The notes below the pieces were generated by a model, which saw nothing but the letters and a program-made list of their open reading frames with translations, was not told the DNA's origin and made no database searches. This document shows positions 27,401 through 34,752 of a stretch of 64,000 nucleotides of DNA, piece after piece; the stretch's first letter is position 1, and each line of letters opens with the position of its first letter. The position numbers and the translations under genes are program-made. The DNA is from Sphingomonas beigongshangi (GTDB lineage: Bacteria > Pseudomonadota > Alphaproteobacteria > Sphingomonadales > Sphingomonadaceae), in NCBI RefSeq assembly GCF_016820445.1, contig NZ_JADHDT010000001.1, positions 310,001 through 374,000 on the forward strand, in the 5' to 3' direction.

Positions 27401-27797
27401 CGCGCTCGTCGAATCGGACGATCCGCTGGAGGCCGGGCTGGAGATCATGGCCCAGCCGCCCGGCAAGCGGCTGCAATCGCTGACGTTGCTGTCGGGCGGC
27501 GAGCAGGCGTTGACTGCCGTGGCGCTGATCTTCGCGCTGTTCCTGACCAATCCCGCGCCGATCTGCGTCCTCGACGAGGTCGATGCGCCGCTCGACGACG
27601 CCAATATCGAACGGTTCTGCAACCTGCTCGACCGGATGAGCCGCGAGACGCAGACGCGCTATCTCATCGTCACGCACAATGCCGTGACGATGAGCCGCAT
27701 GCACCGCCTGTTCGGCGTGACGATGGTCGAGCGCGGCGTGAGCCGGCTCGTCTCGGTCGACCTGGGCGGCGCGGCGACCCTGCTGGCGGCGGAATAG
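24408..27797 (+). CDS. smc: Chromosome segregation ATPase SMC
   Basis: This 1129-residue SMC protein has an N-terminal ATPase half with Walker A GPNGCGKS (31-38) and Q-loop, two Ala/Glu/Arg-rich coiled-coil arms, a hinge region at about 480-620 (around LLDHVRPAAGYERALAAAL and TLARRLAQLFVVAADDGR), and a C-terminal half with signature LSGGEQAL (about residue 1031) and Walker B CVLDEVDAPLDD. SMC with ScpAB compacts and segregates replicated chromosomes; scpA/scpB are not in view. The coiled-coil DNA has strong purine and GC skew, giving long meaningless open frames on the other strand. No good Shine-Dalgarno precedes the ATG. Confidence 0.96.
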   Translation: MQIKRLRIAGFKSFVDPADLVIAPGLTGVVGPNGCGKSNLLEALRWTMGENSAKSLRGTGMEDVIFAGTATRPPRDFAEVSILLDGADGEEREVVRRIERGAGSAYRIDGRDVRAKDVALLFADAATGAHSPALVSQNRIGAVIAAKPTERRAMLEEAAGIAGLHVRRRDAEARLRATEANLARLDELIADQDVRAAALRRQARQAERYRTLSEQIRVAEARMIFARWREAVAAADAARADATAAEARVTAAGEAEQAAAAAQHAAVAALADARGAALAAREAASEAGHRLAALKTEREAAARRVADLADQRRRIAEDRAREGTLAADAAEALARLADEAKALDRALAASAADVPALDAALAQAERQARDAEVALAQGLAAQAREAAEVRVAEAALAAAAARQSRAARAAAEVAAQMAALGADSPLAAARDAAAARRHAAASDAEAARAGLAAAENEEREAAGARDAAEAARAAARAELAAIDSEAAALTRTTQRTGRDRLLDHVRPAAGYERALAAALGDDLEAGLAAWPGAAPLPDDPAPPGDAEPLTTHVAGPATLARRLAQLFVVAADDGRPLAVGQRLVTRDGRLRRWDGFVADGTGAAAAERLERINRLAALAEARPAALEAAERADAACATVEARIGAARRAAQAARGAIAAADATLREATRDEDRAVAALERLGVQRADLVVREARVGAEAAEAADELAAAQAARAALPDGGDSAATVAALSRDAEDRRTDVAAARAARATAERTAQAQRERLAAAQAESRGWRARAGEAARRIAEMDKRAAALAEEATAIDTRPVVLDAAIADESAAHALARDEATRLAAAEAATEQAVRRTEEAHRRANATLAEAREGRAGAAARLENQELRRVEMGRLSGERFSCPAPVLPERLGFASESIRAPAAESALHEKLVLDRERIGPVNLVAERELAELEAMGRSTAAEREELGQAVHRLRGSIGTLNREGRQRLLAAFEAVDAHFRRLFTTLFDGGQAHLALVESDDPLEAGLEIMAQPPGKRLQSLTLLSGGEQALTAVALIFALFLTNPAPICVLDEVDAPLDDANIERFCNLLDRMSRETQTRYLIVTHNAVTMSRMHRLFGVTMVERGVSRLVSVDLGGAATLLAAE

Positions 27798-27827
27798 GCG
27801 AAGGCGGCCGGGTCATCGGCCGTGGCT

Positions 27828-28241
27828 TCACGCCTGATCCTCGTCGCGCAGCGTGCGGCCGGCCAGCGTGATTTCGACGACGAAGCACGCCAGCCCCAGG
27901 ACGGCGCAGAGCAGGCCGCCGCCGAAGAACACGAACAGGAAGGCGGCATGACCCGAATCGCGCAGCACGCCGAAGAACAGGGTGATGGCGGAGCAGCATG
28001 TCATCGCGCCCGCCGCCGCCGCGAGCGTGACCGCGATGTCGAGGATGCGCGACCGCTTTCGCAGGCGGGCCATCTCGTGCTGATTGACGCGCGCCTCTTT
28101 CTTCAGCGCATGGATTCGGTCGCTGATCCGCCCGAGCCGGGTCGCAAAGACGTTGAGCAGCGAAGCGACCGCGGTCAGCAGGAAGATGGGCGTCAGCGCC
28201 AGCTGGATGACATGCGCCGCGGCGCTGAGAGGTTCGTGCAT
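27828..28241 (-). CDS. DUF2721 family membrane protein
   Basis: This 137-residue protein matches the DUF2721 pattern: a first hydrophobic helix (IQLALTPIFLLTAVASLLNV), a basic cytoplasmic segment (RLGRISDRIHALKKEARVNQHEMARLRKRSRIL), and two further helices (ITLFFGVL and FVFFGGGLLCAVLGLACFVV). The function of the family is unknown. ATG 28241 starts the conserved domain directly; an extension to 28271 has no support. It is convergent with smc. Its upstream region contains the strong hairpin at 28313-28346. Confidence 0.85.
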   Translation of the reverse strand: MHEPLSAAAHVIQLALTPIFLLTAVASLLNVFATRLGRISDRIHALKKEARVNQHEMARLRKRSRILDIAVTLAAAAGAMTCCSAITLFFGVLRDSGHAAFLFVFFGGGLLCAVLGLACFVVEITLAGRTLRDEDQA

Positions 28242-28312
28242 GCGTGTCGTCTTACCCTTCGCCGCGCACATCGACGCAGACCGGCGAAGGTTCCCTGGCC
28301 ACCGCTGCCGCG

Positions 28313-28346
28313 CGTCGCGGCGGCCGGCGTCCCGGCAGCCGCGACG
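28313..28346 (-). terminator. Hairpin with 9-bp stem downstream of the 50-aa gene
   Basis: CGTCGCGGC (28313-28321) and GCCGCGACG (28338-28346) pair perfectly around a 16-base loop. It lies just after the stop of the 50-residue leftward gene and upstream of the DUF2721 start, so it may end the former's transcript. No T-run follows in that direction. Confidence 0.45.
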
Positions 28347-28352
28347 TCGCCA

Positions 28353-28505
28353 TCAATGGCGGCTTCGCACCAGCCGCGCCAGCGCCTGACCGACGTAGAG
28401 CAGGCAGAGTTCCTGATGCACCACCGCCGCGGCGGGATGGGTGGCGTGGATCGAACGCACAGCTTCCTGGCGGGAGCGTTCGAGGAGGTAGGTCGTATCG
28501 GGCAT
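28353..28505 (-). CDS. Small conserved sphingomonad-type protein (50 aa), function unknown
   Basis: This short ORF encodes a 50-residue soluble, His-containing helix-rich protein with the pattern TYLLERSRQEAVRSIHATHPAAAVVHQELCLLYVGQALARL. I recall similar small proteins, with the same opening and a HPxAAxxHQEL core, as widespread in sphingomonads, so I treat it as real. GGGAG lies 8 bases before ATG 28505; another in-frame ATG at 28511 is too close to it. Function unknown. It is divergent from the radical SAM gene with about 110 bases between them, so the LexA box there could affect both. Confidence 0.75.
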   Translation of the reverse strand: MPDTTYLLERSRQEAVRSIHATHPAAAVVHQELCLLYVGQALARLVRSRH

Positions 28506-28609
28506 GGGCATACTCCCTTTCGTCCCCTGCCCCGCCCTTATCCACCCGCCACCTTGCACCAGGATGACTGGCGGCGCGGCGAATGCGTCCCTTGCGACAT
28601 GCGTCCCGA

Positions 28610-28624
28610 GAACGTAAATGGAAC
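28610..28624. promoter_or_regulatory. LexA-box match (GAAC-N7-GAAC) at the start of the radical SAM gene
   Basis: GAAC at 28610-28613 and GAAC at 28621-28624 are separated by exactly 7 bases, giving the alphaproteobacterial LexA operator GTTC-N7-GTTC read on the other strand. It lies at the start of the radical SAM gene and overlaps its first possible ATG (28618), so binding would block transcription of the radical SAM-hemerythrin-UdgX genes. The match is perfect to the 8 fixed bases; function is inferred. Confidence 0.65.
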
Positions 28625-29874
28625 ACATGGCGCAGCTCGATACCCGCGAGAAGCTGGCGATCCTGGCGGACGCGGCGAAATACGATGCCTCCTGTGCATC
28701 GTCCGGCACCGCCAAGCGCGACAGCCGCGACGGCAAGGGGATCGGCTCGACCGAGGGCATGGGCATCTGCCACGCCTATGCGCCCGACGGTCGCTGCATC
28801 AGCCTGCTCAAGATCCTGCTGACCAACAGCTGCATCTTCGACTGCCATTATTGCATCAACCGCAAGTCGTCGAACGTGCGCCGCGCGCGCTTCACGGCGC
28901 AGGAGGTCGTGAACCTCACGCTGTCCTTCTACCGGCGCAACTATATCGAGGGGCTCTTCCTGTCCTCGGGGATCATCCGGTCGTCCGACTATACGATGGA
29001 GCAGCTGGTCGAAGTAGCGCGCAGCCTGCGCGAGGACCATCAGTTCCGCGGCTACATCCACCTCAAGACGATCCCGGACGCGGATCCCGAACTGGTGCAT
29101 CAGGCGGGTCTCTATGCCGATCGCGTGTCGATCAACGTCGAGCTGCCCACCGCGGGCGGGCTGAAGCGGCTGGCGCCCGAAAAGGACGGCGCACGGATCG
29201 AGGGCGCGATGCGCGACGTGAAGGGCGCGATCCTGGATTCGGGCGACGCGCGCAAGAAGTACAAGTCCGCGCCCCGCTTCGCCCCCGCCGGCCAGTCGAC
29301 CCAGATGATCGTCGGCGCGGATGCGGCGACCGATGGCGACATCGTCACGCGCGCTTCGTCGCTGTACGATCGGTTCGGCCTGCGCCGCGTCTATTATTCC
29401 GCGTTCAGCCCGATACCCGACGCCAGCGCCGTGTTGCCGCTGCAGCGCCCGCCGCTGATGCGCGAGCATCGCTTGTACCAGTCCGACTGGCTGATGCGCT
29501 TCTACGATTATGCGCCGCACGAGGTCGTAGCGGCGGCGGACGAGGGCACGGGCATGCTGCCGCTCGACATCGATCCGAAGCTGGCCTGGGCGCTCAAGTT
29601 CCGCGACCGCTTTCCGGTCGACGTCAACCGAAGCCCGCGCGAGATGCTGCTGCGCGTACCGGGGCTCGGCGTGAAGGCGGTCGACCGCATTCTCGCCAGC
29701 CGCCGCTGGCGGCGACTGCGTCTGGACGACGTCGCGCGGCTGACGGTGTCGGTGGCGAAGGTCCGTCCGTTCATCATCGCCGAGGATTGGCGCCCGGTGA
29801 TCCTCGCCGACCGGGCGGACCTGCGCCCGATGGTCGCGCCGAAGCGCGAGCAGCTGGAACTGTTCGCCGCCTGA
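28618..29874 (+). CDS. Radical SAM protein, putative DNA modification/repair (partner of UdgX)
   Basis: This 418-residue protein belongs to the radical SAM family that occurs next to UdgX-type proteins. The [4Fe-4S]/SAM motif is C72-x3-C76-x2-C79 (CIFDCHYC). A helix-hairpin-helix, VPGLGVKAVDRILASR, near residue 345 suggests DNA binding, with a C-terminal extension to LELFAA. Conserved starts include LAILADAAKYDASCASSGT. The reaction is unknown. ATG 28618 lies inside the LexA box; ATG 28627 may be the true start. Together with the hemerythrin gene (85 bases downstream) and UdgX it forms a rightward cassette. Confidence 0.9.
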   Translation: MEHMAQLDTREKLAILADAAKYDASCASSGTAKRDSRDGKGIGSTEGMGICHAYAPDGRCISLLKILLTNSCIFDCHYCINRKSSNVRRARFTAQEVVNLTLSFYRRNYIEGLFLSSGIIRSSDYTMEQLVEVARSLREDHQFRGYIHLKTIPDADPELVHQAGLYADRVSINVELPTAGGLKRLAPEKDGARIEGAMRDVKGAILDSGDARKKYKSAPRFAPAGQSTQMIVGADAATDGDIVTRASSLYDRFGLRRVYYSAFSPIPDASAVLPLQRPPLMREHRLYQSDWLMRFYDYAPHEVVAAADEGTGMLPLDIDPKLAWALKFRDRFPVDVNRSPREMLLRVPGLGVKAVDRILASRRWRRLRLDDVARLTVSVAKVRPFIIAEDWRPVILADRADLRPMVAPKREQLELFAA

Positions 29875-29922
29875 CCGGGCGCGCCGCGCCGGGTGAGAGT
29901 GATTCGCGGGTGAAACAGCTGG

Positions 29923-29943
29923 GCGGCTCGCCGGTTGAGCCGC
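29923..29943 (+). repeat. 7-bp hairpin between radical SAM and hemerythrin genes
   Basis: GCGGCTC (29923-29929) and GAGCCGC (29937-29943) pair around a 7-base loop, directly before the GAAGGAG ribosome binding site of the hemerythrin gene. It may attenuate transcription or modulate translation between the first and second gene of the cassette. The rest of the 85-base spacer shows nothing recognisable. Confidence 0.4.
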
Positions 29944-29959
29944 GCGAAGGAGACACACG

Positions 29960-30445
29960 ATGGCGACCGCCCAGATCTACGCCGACCTCAAGCGCGACCA
30001 CGACAAGCAGCGTGAGATGCTCAAGCAGCTCGGCGAACTGAAGGGCGACACGGCCAAGCGCCAGAAGCTGTTCGAGGCCTTTCGCCTGGAACTGCAGAGC
30101 CATGCCGCCGCCGAGGAGGAATCGCTGTACGCCGAGATGCTGGGCAAGCCCGACCTGCGCGACGACGCCCGCCACTCGGTCGCCGAGCACAAGGAGGTCG
30201 ACGATTTGCTGGGCGAGATGGCGGACCTCGATTTCGGGTCGGACGAGTGGGAATCGAAGTTCTTCCACATGCGCCACCGCTACGAACATCATATCGACGA
30301 GGAAGAGGAAGAGATGTTCCCGGCCGCCGAGAAGGGGCTCGACGACGCGACGGAGGAGCGGCTCGCCGACGTCTATGAGGAGCGCAAGCCCGAGGAGTTG
30401 AAGCTCGCCAAGGCGAATCCGCCGGGCGGCGACGACCGCGACTGA
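29960..30445 (+). CDS. Hemerythrin-like HHE-domain protein
   Basis: This 161-residue acidic four-helix protein carries the spaced His/Glu residues expected of a di-iron HHE cation-binding domain: LKRDHDKQ, LQSHAAAEEESLY, SVAEHKEVDD and MRHRYEHHIDEEEEEMFP. Such domains bind O2, NO or sense iron/redox; catalysis is not established. A short Glu-rich patch (EEEEEMFP) sits near residue 118, and a charged tail follows. GAAGGAG precedes the ATG well. It lies 85 bases after the radical SAM gene and 5 bases before UdgX, so it appears to be co-expressed with the repair genes. A role in iron-sulfur or redox protection of its neighbours is only a guess. Confidence 0.9.
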   Translation: MATAQIYADLKRDHDKQREMLKQLGELKGDTAKRQKLFEAFRLELQSHAAAEEESLYAEMLGKPDLRDDARHSVAEHKEVDDLLGEMADLDFGSDEWESKFFHMRHRYEHHIDEEEEEMFPAAEKGLDDATEERLADVYEERKPEELKLAKANPPGGDDRD

Positions 30446-30450
30446 TCGCC

Positions 30451-31848
30451 TTGCGGATCGTCACGCTTCCCGCCCCCGACGATTTCGAGGCATGGCGCGA
30501 CGCCGCGCGCGCGCTGGCCGCGGCGGAGGTGGCCCCCGATGACGTGGTCTGGCAGGTCGGCGACACGCCCGCCGATCTGTTCGCCGTCGCCGCGGGCGGG
30601 CAAGCGGCGGCTAAGACCGCGCCAGGCGCGACATTCTCCGTCCCGCGCGGCTTCGTCGATCTCGCCCGCAGCGTCGTCCTCGCCGACGATCCCGAGCGGT
30701 TCGCGCTGCTCTATGCCCTGCTGGTGCGGCTGCGGCGCCAATCGGGGATTCTCGCCGATCAGGCGGACCCGCTGGTGCGCCGGCTGGAGGGCCTGGCCAA
30801 GGCGGTCCGCCGCGACATTCACAAGATGCGCGCCTTCCTCCGCTTCCGCGAGGTGGCGACGGACGAGGACGACAGCCGCTATGTCGCCTGGTTCGAGCCG
30901 GACCATCATATCGTCCGCGCGAACGCGGCCTTCTTCGTCAACCGCTTCGCGTCGATGCGCTGGTCGATCCTGACGCCGGAGGTCTCGTTGCACTGGGACG
31001 GCAAGGCGCTGAGCGAGGGCCCCGGCGCGAGCCGCGCGGATGCGCCGGAGGGCGATCCGGTCGAGGAGGTGTGGAAGACCTATTATGCCAGCATCTTCAA
31101 CCCCGCCCGCCTGAAGGTGGGCGCGATGCTGAAGGAGATGCCGCGCAAATACTGGAAAAACATGCCGGAAACCGCGTTGGTCGGCGAACTGATCGCAGGC
31201 GCGCAAGCGAGGGAGAGCGGCATGATCGAACAGGCGCGCGCCGTGTCGGGCGACAACAGCGTGGCGGCGTGGCAGGCGCTGCGCGAAGAGGCGATGGGCT
31301 GCACGCGGTGCCCGCTCTACAAGCCGGCGACGCAGACGGTGTTCGGCGAAGGCCCGGTCGACGCGGCGATGATGGTCGTCGGCGAGCAGCCGGGCGACCA
31401 GGAGGATCTGGCGGGGCGGCCGTTCGTCGGCCCGGCTGGCCAGGTGTTCGATCGTGCGATCGCCGCGGCGGAGATCGATCGCGCGCGCCTCTACGTCACC
31501 AATGCGGTCAAGCATTTCAAATACGAGCAACGCGGCAAGCGGCGCATCCATGCCAAGCCGGGGACGGGCGAGATCGAGGCATGCCGGTGGTGGATCGAGC
31601 AGGAAAGGCTGCTCGTACGGCCGCAGATGACGGTGGCGCTGGGCGCGACCGCCGCGCGGTCGCTGCTGGGACGGACGGTCACGATCTCGCGCGAGCGTGG
31701 GCGGACGATCGCGCTGCCTGATGGCGGCGCGGCATGGATCACGGTCCATCCCAGCTATCTGCTCCGCCTGCCAGACCCGGCGCAGAAGGAAGACGAGTTC
31801 GCGCGGTTCGTCGAGGATCTGCGCGGCGCGAAGGCGGCGCTGGGCTGA
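30451..31848 (+). CDS. UdgX-type uracil-DNA binding protein fused to an N-terminal DUF4130 domain
   Basis: This 465-residue two-domain protein has an N-terminal DUF4130/TIGR03915-type domain (about residues 60-180, including VRRDIHKMRAFLRFREV and WFEPDHHIVRANAAFFVNRF) and a C-terminal UDG-superfamily domain (about 280-465). The latter has GEQPGDQED (from residue 311), the UdgX-specific loop KRRIH (363-367) whose His367 would attach covalently to the abasic site after uracil excision, and HPSYLLRLPD. Cys residues in MGCTRCPLY and ACRWW fit the [4Fe-4S] cluster. The start is TTG at 30451, 5 bases after the hemerythrin stop. UdgX forms suicidal DNA adducts that are resolved by recombination. Confidence 0.93.
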   Translation: MRIVTLPAPDDFEAWRDAARALAAAEVAPDDVVWQVGDTPADLFAVAAGGQAAAKTAPGATFSVPRGFVDLARSVVLADDPERFALLYALLVRLRRQSGILADQADPLVRRLEGLAKAVRRDIHKMRAFLRFREVATDEDDSRYVAWFEPDHHIVRANAAFFVNRFASMRWSILTPEVSLHWDGKALSEGPGASRADAPEGDPVEEVWKTYYASIFNPARLKVGAMLKEMPRKYWKNMPETALVGELIAGAQARESGMIEQARAVSGDNSVAAWQALREEAMGCTRCPLYKPATQTVFGEGPVDAAMMVVGEQPGDQEDLAGRPFVGPAGQVFDRAIAAAEIDRARLYVTNAVKHFKYEQRGKRRIHAKPGTGEIEACRWWIEQERLLVRPQMTVALGATAARSLLGRTVTISRERGRTIALPDGGAAWITVHPSYLLRLPDPAQKEDEFARFVEDLRGAKAALG

Positions 31849-31995
31849 CGCCGTTGCCGGTCGAGGCAGGGTCCGCCATCCGGTGGCGAGGCTCTCGAGA
31901 GGAGTCGCGCTCGTCGGTCGGCGAGCTGTCGGCTTCCCCGACCGTCACCAAGGGGCATAGCGCCCTTCAGTCAATCGGCCCGATGGGCTTGCGCA

Positions 31996-32012
31996 GGAGC
32001 GTTCAGCGCTCC
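31996..32012. terminator. Short hairpin at the end of trmJ
   Basis: GGAGCG and CGCTCC pair around TTCAG; the loop overlaps the trmJ stop codon (32003-32005). With a 154-base convergent gap between UdgX and trmJ, it may help separate the two transcripts. No T-run is present. The rest of the gap (31849-31995) shows no gene; CTCTCGAGAG at about 31891 is a perfect 10-bp palindrome of unknown meaning. Confidence 0.3.
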
Positions 32013-32740
32013 CGCGGCCGCGCGAGCGTGGTGAGCACGCCGCGCAGCGTGCGGACCTCCTGACTCGACCAGCCGGGTTTGGTCAGTAGCGTGCGCAGCG
32101 TGCGCTTGGTGGTCGGCGTGCGATCCGGCGGGAAGAAATAGCCGGCGCCTTCCAGCATTCCCTCCAGCTGGCCGATCATGCCGTCGAGCTCGGCTTGCGG
32201 CGCGACGTCGGGCAGGTCGACCTGCGGCGGCTGCGCGAGCCCCTGCCCCTTCGACCATTCATAGGCACAGAGGATCACCGCCTGCGCCAGATTGAGGCTG
32301 CCGAATTCGGGATTGATCGGCACGGTGAGAATGGTGCGCGCGACCGCGACGTCGTCCGTCTCCAGCCCGGATCGTTCCGGGCCAAACAGCAGCGCGGATC
32401 GCCCGGCTTCGGCATGGATCGCGCGCGCCGCCTCTTCCGGCGTCACCACCGGCTTGGTGATGCCGCGCTTGCGCACGGTGGTCGCATAGACATGGACGCA
32501 ATCGGCCACCGCGTCCGCGACGGTATCGAACACCTGCGCGCGTTCCAGCACGATGTCGGCCCCGCTCGCGGCGGGACCTGCCTGCGGATTGGGCCAGCCG
32601 TCGCGCGGGGCGACCAGACGCATCTCGGTCAACCCGAAGTTGAGCATCGCGCGTGCGGCCTTGCCGATATTCTCGCCCAGCTGCGGGCGAACGAGGATGA
32701 TGACGGGCGGCGGGGCTGAAATGCTGTTGGGGATGGCCAT
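32003..32740 (-). CDS. trmJ: tRNA (cytidine/uridine-2'-O)-methyltransferase TrmJ-like
   Basis: This 245-residue SPOUT-class methyltransferase uses SAM to 2'-O-methylate tRNA position 32 in TrmJ members. The fold is visible in VIILVRPQLGENIGKAARAMLNFGL, then the trefoil-knot blocks LLFGPERSGLETDDV and INPEFGSLNLAQAVILCAYEW. The C-terminal extension of about 70 residues (DGMIGQLEGMLEGAGYFFPPDR and LRTLLTKPGW) is typical of TrmJ rather than TrmL. It is the last gene of the leftward rpiB-glyA-small protein-nrdR-trmJ block, a recurrent alphaproteobacterial order. The 33-base gap to nrdR suggests co-transcription. Confidence 0.9.
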   Translation of the reverse strand: MAIPNSISAPPPVIILVRPQLGENIGKAARAMLNFGLTEMRLVAPRDGWPNPQAGPAASGADIVLERAQVFDTVADAVADCVHVYATTVRKRGITKPVVTPEEAARAIHAEAGRSALLFGPERSGLETDDVAVARTILTVPINPEFGSLNLAQAVILCAYEWSKGQGLAQPPQVDLPDVAPQAELDGMIGQLEGMLEGAGYFFPPDRTPTTKRTLRTLLTKPGWSSQEVRTLRGVLTTLARPRER

Positions 32741-32773
32741 GTCCTTGTTTCGTCTGCTCTTGCGCGGCGGACC

Positions 32774-33238
32774 CTATCCTTCTCGCCCCGCCTCCTCCAC
32801 CGTCCCGGCGAATTCCTCGAAATCGCGTGCCTCGCTGAAGTCGCGATAGACGCTGGCGAAGCGGATATAGGCGACGGAATCGAGCCCGCGCAGCCCGTCC
32901 ATTACCATTTCGCCGATCCGCTTCGACGAGACTTCACCGTCGCCCGCGGTTTCAAGCTGGCGCTGGATGCCGCTGACCAGCTTCTCGATGCGCACCGGGT
33001 CGATCGGCCGCTTGCGCGTCGCGATGGCGACCGAGCGCAGCAGTTTCTCGCGATCAAACGGCTCGCGTCGGCTTTCGCTCTTGAGCACCCACAATTCGCG
33101 CAGCTGGATGCGTTCGAAAGTGGTGAAGCGTGCGGCGCAGCCCTCGCACTGGCGCCGGCGACGGATAGCCGCCCCGTCTTCGGTGGGGCGGCTATCCTTT
33201 ACCTGGCTGTCTTCATGGCCGCAAAACGGGCATCGCAT
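32774..33238 (-). CDS. nrdR: Transcriptional repressor NrdR
   Basis: This 154-residue regulator represses ribonucleotide reductase genes in response to ATP/dATP. It starts with a zinc ribbon (C3-x2-C6 in [13 protein letters not shown] and C31-x2-C34 in [14 protein letters not shown]), followed by an ATP-cone (about residues 49-139, with [19 protein letters not shown] and [11 protein letters not shown]). It is usually adjacent to glyA and rpiB in alphaproteobacteria, as here. ATG 33238 gives the usual length. It sits 19 bases after the small membrane protein gene in the same operon. Target NrdR boxes would lie upstream of nrd genes, none of which is in the window. Confidence 0.95.
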   Translation of the reverse strand: MRCPFCGHEDSQVKDSRPTEDGAAIRRRRQCEGCAARFTTFERIQLRELWVLKSESRREPFDREKLLRSVAIATRKRPIDPVRIEKLVSGIQRQLETAGDGEVSSKRIGEMVMDGLRGLDSVAYIRFASVYRDFSEARDFEEFAGTVEEAGREG

Positions 33239-33257
33239 GTCGGTCCGTCAGGGCCTT

Positions 33258-33434
33258 TCAGATCTTGTTGCGGCGCGCATAGGCGACGCCGGCACCGACC
33301 AGCGCGCCGAACACCGGGCCGACGAACGGCACGGGAATCGCCAGCACCGCGCCGACGGCACCGTATTTCGCCATCTTCTTGCCCAGGCCCGGCGTCGACT
33401 TGACGGTGTCCTGGACCTCTTCGATCTTCGACAT
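33258..33434 (-). CDS. 58-aa small membrane protein between glyA and nrdR
   Basis: This 58-residue ORF begins with a polar segment rich in Lys/Glu (MSKIEEVQDTVKSTPGLGKK), followed by a hydrophobic Gly/Ala/Val segment (about residues 22-53, from AKYGAVGAVLAIPVPFVGPV) and a basic end (YARRNKI). It therefore looks like a single- or hairpin-membrane-segment protein with a cytoplasmic N-terminus. Its start is 3 bases after the glyA stop, and its ribosome binding site (GAAGGA) lies in the last glyA codons, so it is translationally coupled. Function unknown. Its place in a conserved operon argues against chance. Confidence 0.75.
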   Translation of the reverse strand: MSKIEEVQDTVKSTPGLGKKMAKYGAVGAVLAIPVPFVGPVFGALVGAGVAYARRNKI

Positions 33435-33437
33435 GGC

Positions 33438-34748
33438 TTATCCTTCGTAGATGGGGAAGCGTGCGCAGAGCGCGCGCACGCGGTCCCGAACGTTCGCCTC
33501 GACCTCCGGGTCCCCCGCCTCGCCCTTGCTGGCGAGCCCGTCGAGCACGTCGGCGACCATGTGGCCGATTTCCCGGAATTCCGCCGGGCCGAAGCCACGG
33601 GTCGTCCCCGCGGGCGAACCGACGCGAATGCCGCTGGTCTTCATCGGCGGCAGGGGGTCGTTGGGAATGCCGTTCTTGTTGCAGGTGATGCCGGCGCGCT
33701 CCAGCGCCTCATCGGCATCCTTGCCGGTGATGCCGAGCGGACGGAGGTCGATAAGCGCCAGGTGCGTGTCGGTACCCCCCGCGATCACGTCCGCGCCGCG
33801 CTCCTTGAGCGTCGCGGCGAGTACCTTCGCATTTTCCACCACGGCGGCGATATACGTCTTGTACTCGGGCTGCAGCGCCTCGCCGAACGCCACCGCCTTC
33901 GCCGCCACGACGTGCATGAGCGGGCCGCCCTGCAGGCCGGGGAAGACCGCCGAGTTGATCTTCTTCGCGATCGCCTCGTCGTCGGTCATGATCATGCCGC
34001 CGCGCGGGCCGCGCAGCGTCTTGTGCGTCGTGGTCGTGACGACATGCGCATGGCCGAACGGCGTCGGATGCAGTCCGGCGGCGACGATGCCGGCGAAGTG
34101 CGCCATGTCCACCATGAAATAGGCGCCGACCTTGTCCGCGATCTCGCGGAAGCGCGCGAAGTCGATGACGCGCGGATAGGCGCTGCCGCCCGCGATGATC
34201 AGCTTCGGCTGGTGCTCGACCGCGAGCGCCTCGACCGCGTCGTAATCGATCAGGTGCGTATCGGGGTCGACGCCATATTGCACCGCGTTGAACCACTTGC
34301 CGCTCATCGCCGCCTTGGCGCCGTGCGTCAGGTGGCCGCCGGCATCCAGGCTCATGCCCAGGATCGTCTCGCCCGGCTTGACCAGCGCGAGCATGACCGC
34401 CCCGTTCGCCTGCGCGCCCGAGTGCGGCTGGACGTTGACGAAACCGCAGCCGAAGATCTGCTTGGCGCGCTCGATCGCCAGCGTCTCCACCTCGTCCGAG
34501 GGCGCGCAGCCCTGGTAATAGCGCTTGCCCGGATAGCCCTCGGCATATTTGTTGGTGAAGACGGAGCCCTGCGCCTCCAGCACAGCCCTGGACACGATGT
34601 TCTCCGACGCGATCAGTTCGATCTGCGTCTGCTCGCGCGTCAGTTCGTGCGAGATCCCGGCGAAGACGGCGGGATCGGCCGCCGCCAGGCCGCGGGTGAA
34701 GAAGCCGTCCGCGCGGACGTCGTTCGCGGGATTGGGTTGCGTGCTCAT
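33438..34748 (-). CDS. glyA: Serine hydroxymethyltransferase
   Basis: This 436-residue PLP enzyme interconverts serine and glycine with tetrahydrofolate, supplying C1 units. Marks include [49 protein letters not shown] and the PLP lysine in [17 protein letters not shown] 34748 gives the family length; an extension to 34781 would overlap rpiB. It is second in the leftward operon, 4 bases after rpiB, and coupled to the 58-residue gene. Co-location with rpiB and nrdR links C1 and nucleotide precursor supply. Confidence 0.96.
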   Translation of the reverse strand: MSTQPNPANDVRADGFFTRGLAAADPAVFAGISHELTREQTQIELIASENIVSRAVLEAQGSVFTNKYAEGYPGKRYYQGCAPSDEVETLAIERAKQIFGCGFVNVQPHSGAQANGAVMLALVKPGETILGMSLDAGGHLTHGAKAAMSGKWFNAVQYGVDPDTHLIDYDAVEALAVEHQPKLIIAGGSAYPRVIDFARFREIADKVGAYFMVDMAHFAGIVAAGLHPTPFGHAHVVTTTTHKTLRGPRGGMIMTDDEAIAKKINSAVFPGLQGGPLMHVVAAKAVAFGEALQPEYKTYIAAVVENAKVLAATLKERGADVIAGGTDTHLALIDLRPLGITGKDADEALERAGITCNKNGIPNDPLPPMKTSGIRVGSPAGTTRGFGPAEFREIGHMVADVLDGLASKGEAGDPEVEANVRDRVRALCARFPIYEG

Positions 34749-34752
34749 CGGT

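Noticed and set aside
24255-27704. Very long open frame on the minus strand opposite smc
   Set aside because: It mirrors the GC- and purine-skewed coiled-coil codons of smc; its composition is Arg/Gly-rich low complexity without domains.
28270-28296. GGAAC-N16-CGAT on the minus strand before the DUF2721 gene as an EcfG promoter
   Set aside because: One of the -10 bases is wrong (CGAT for CGTT) and the region overlaps a GC-rich stretch; not strong enough to list.
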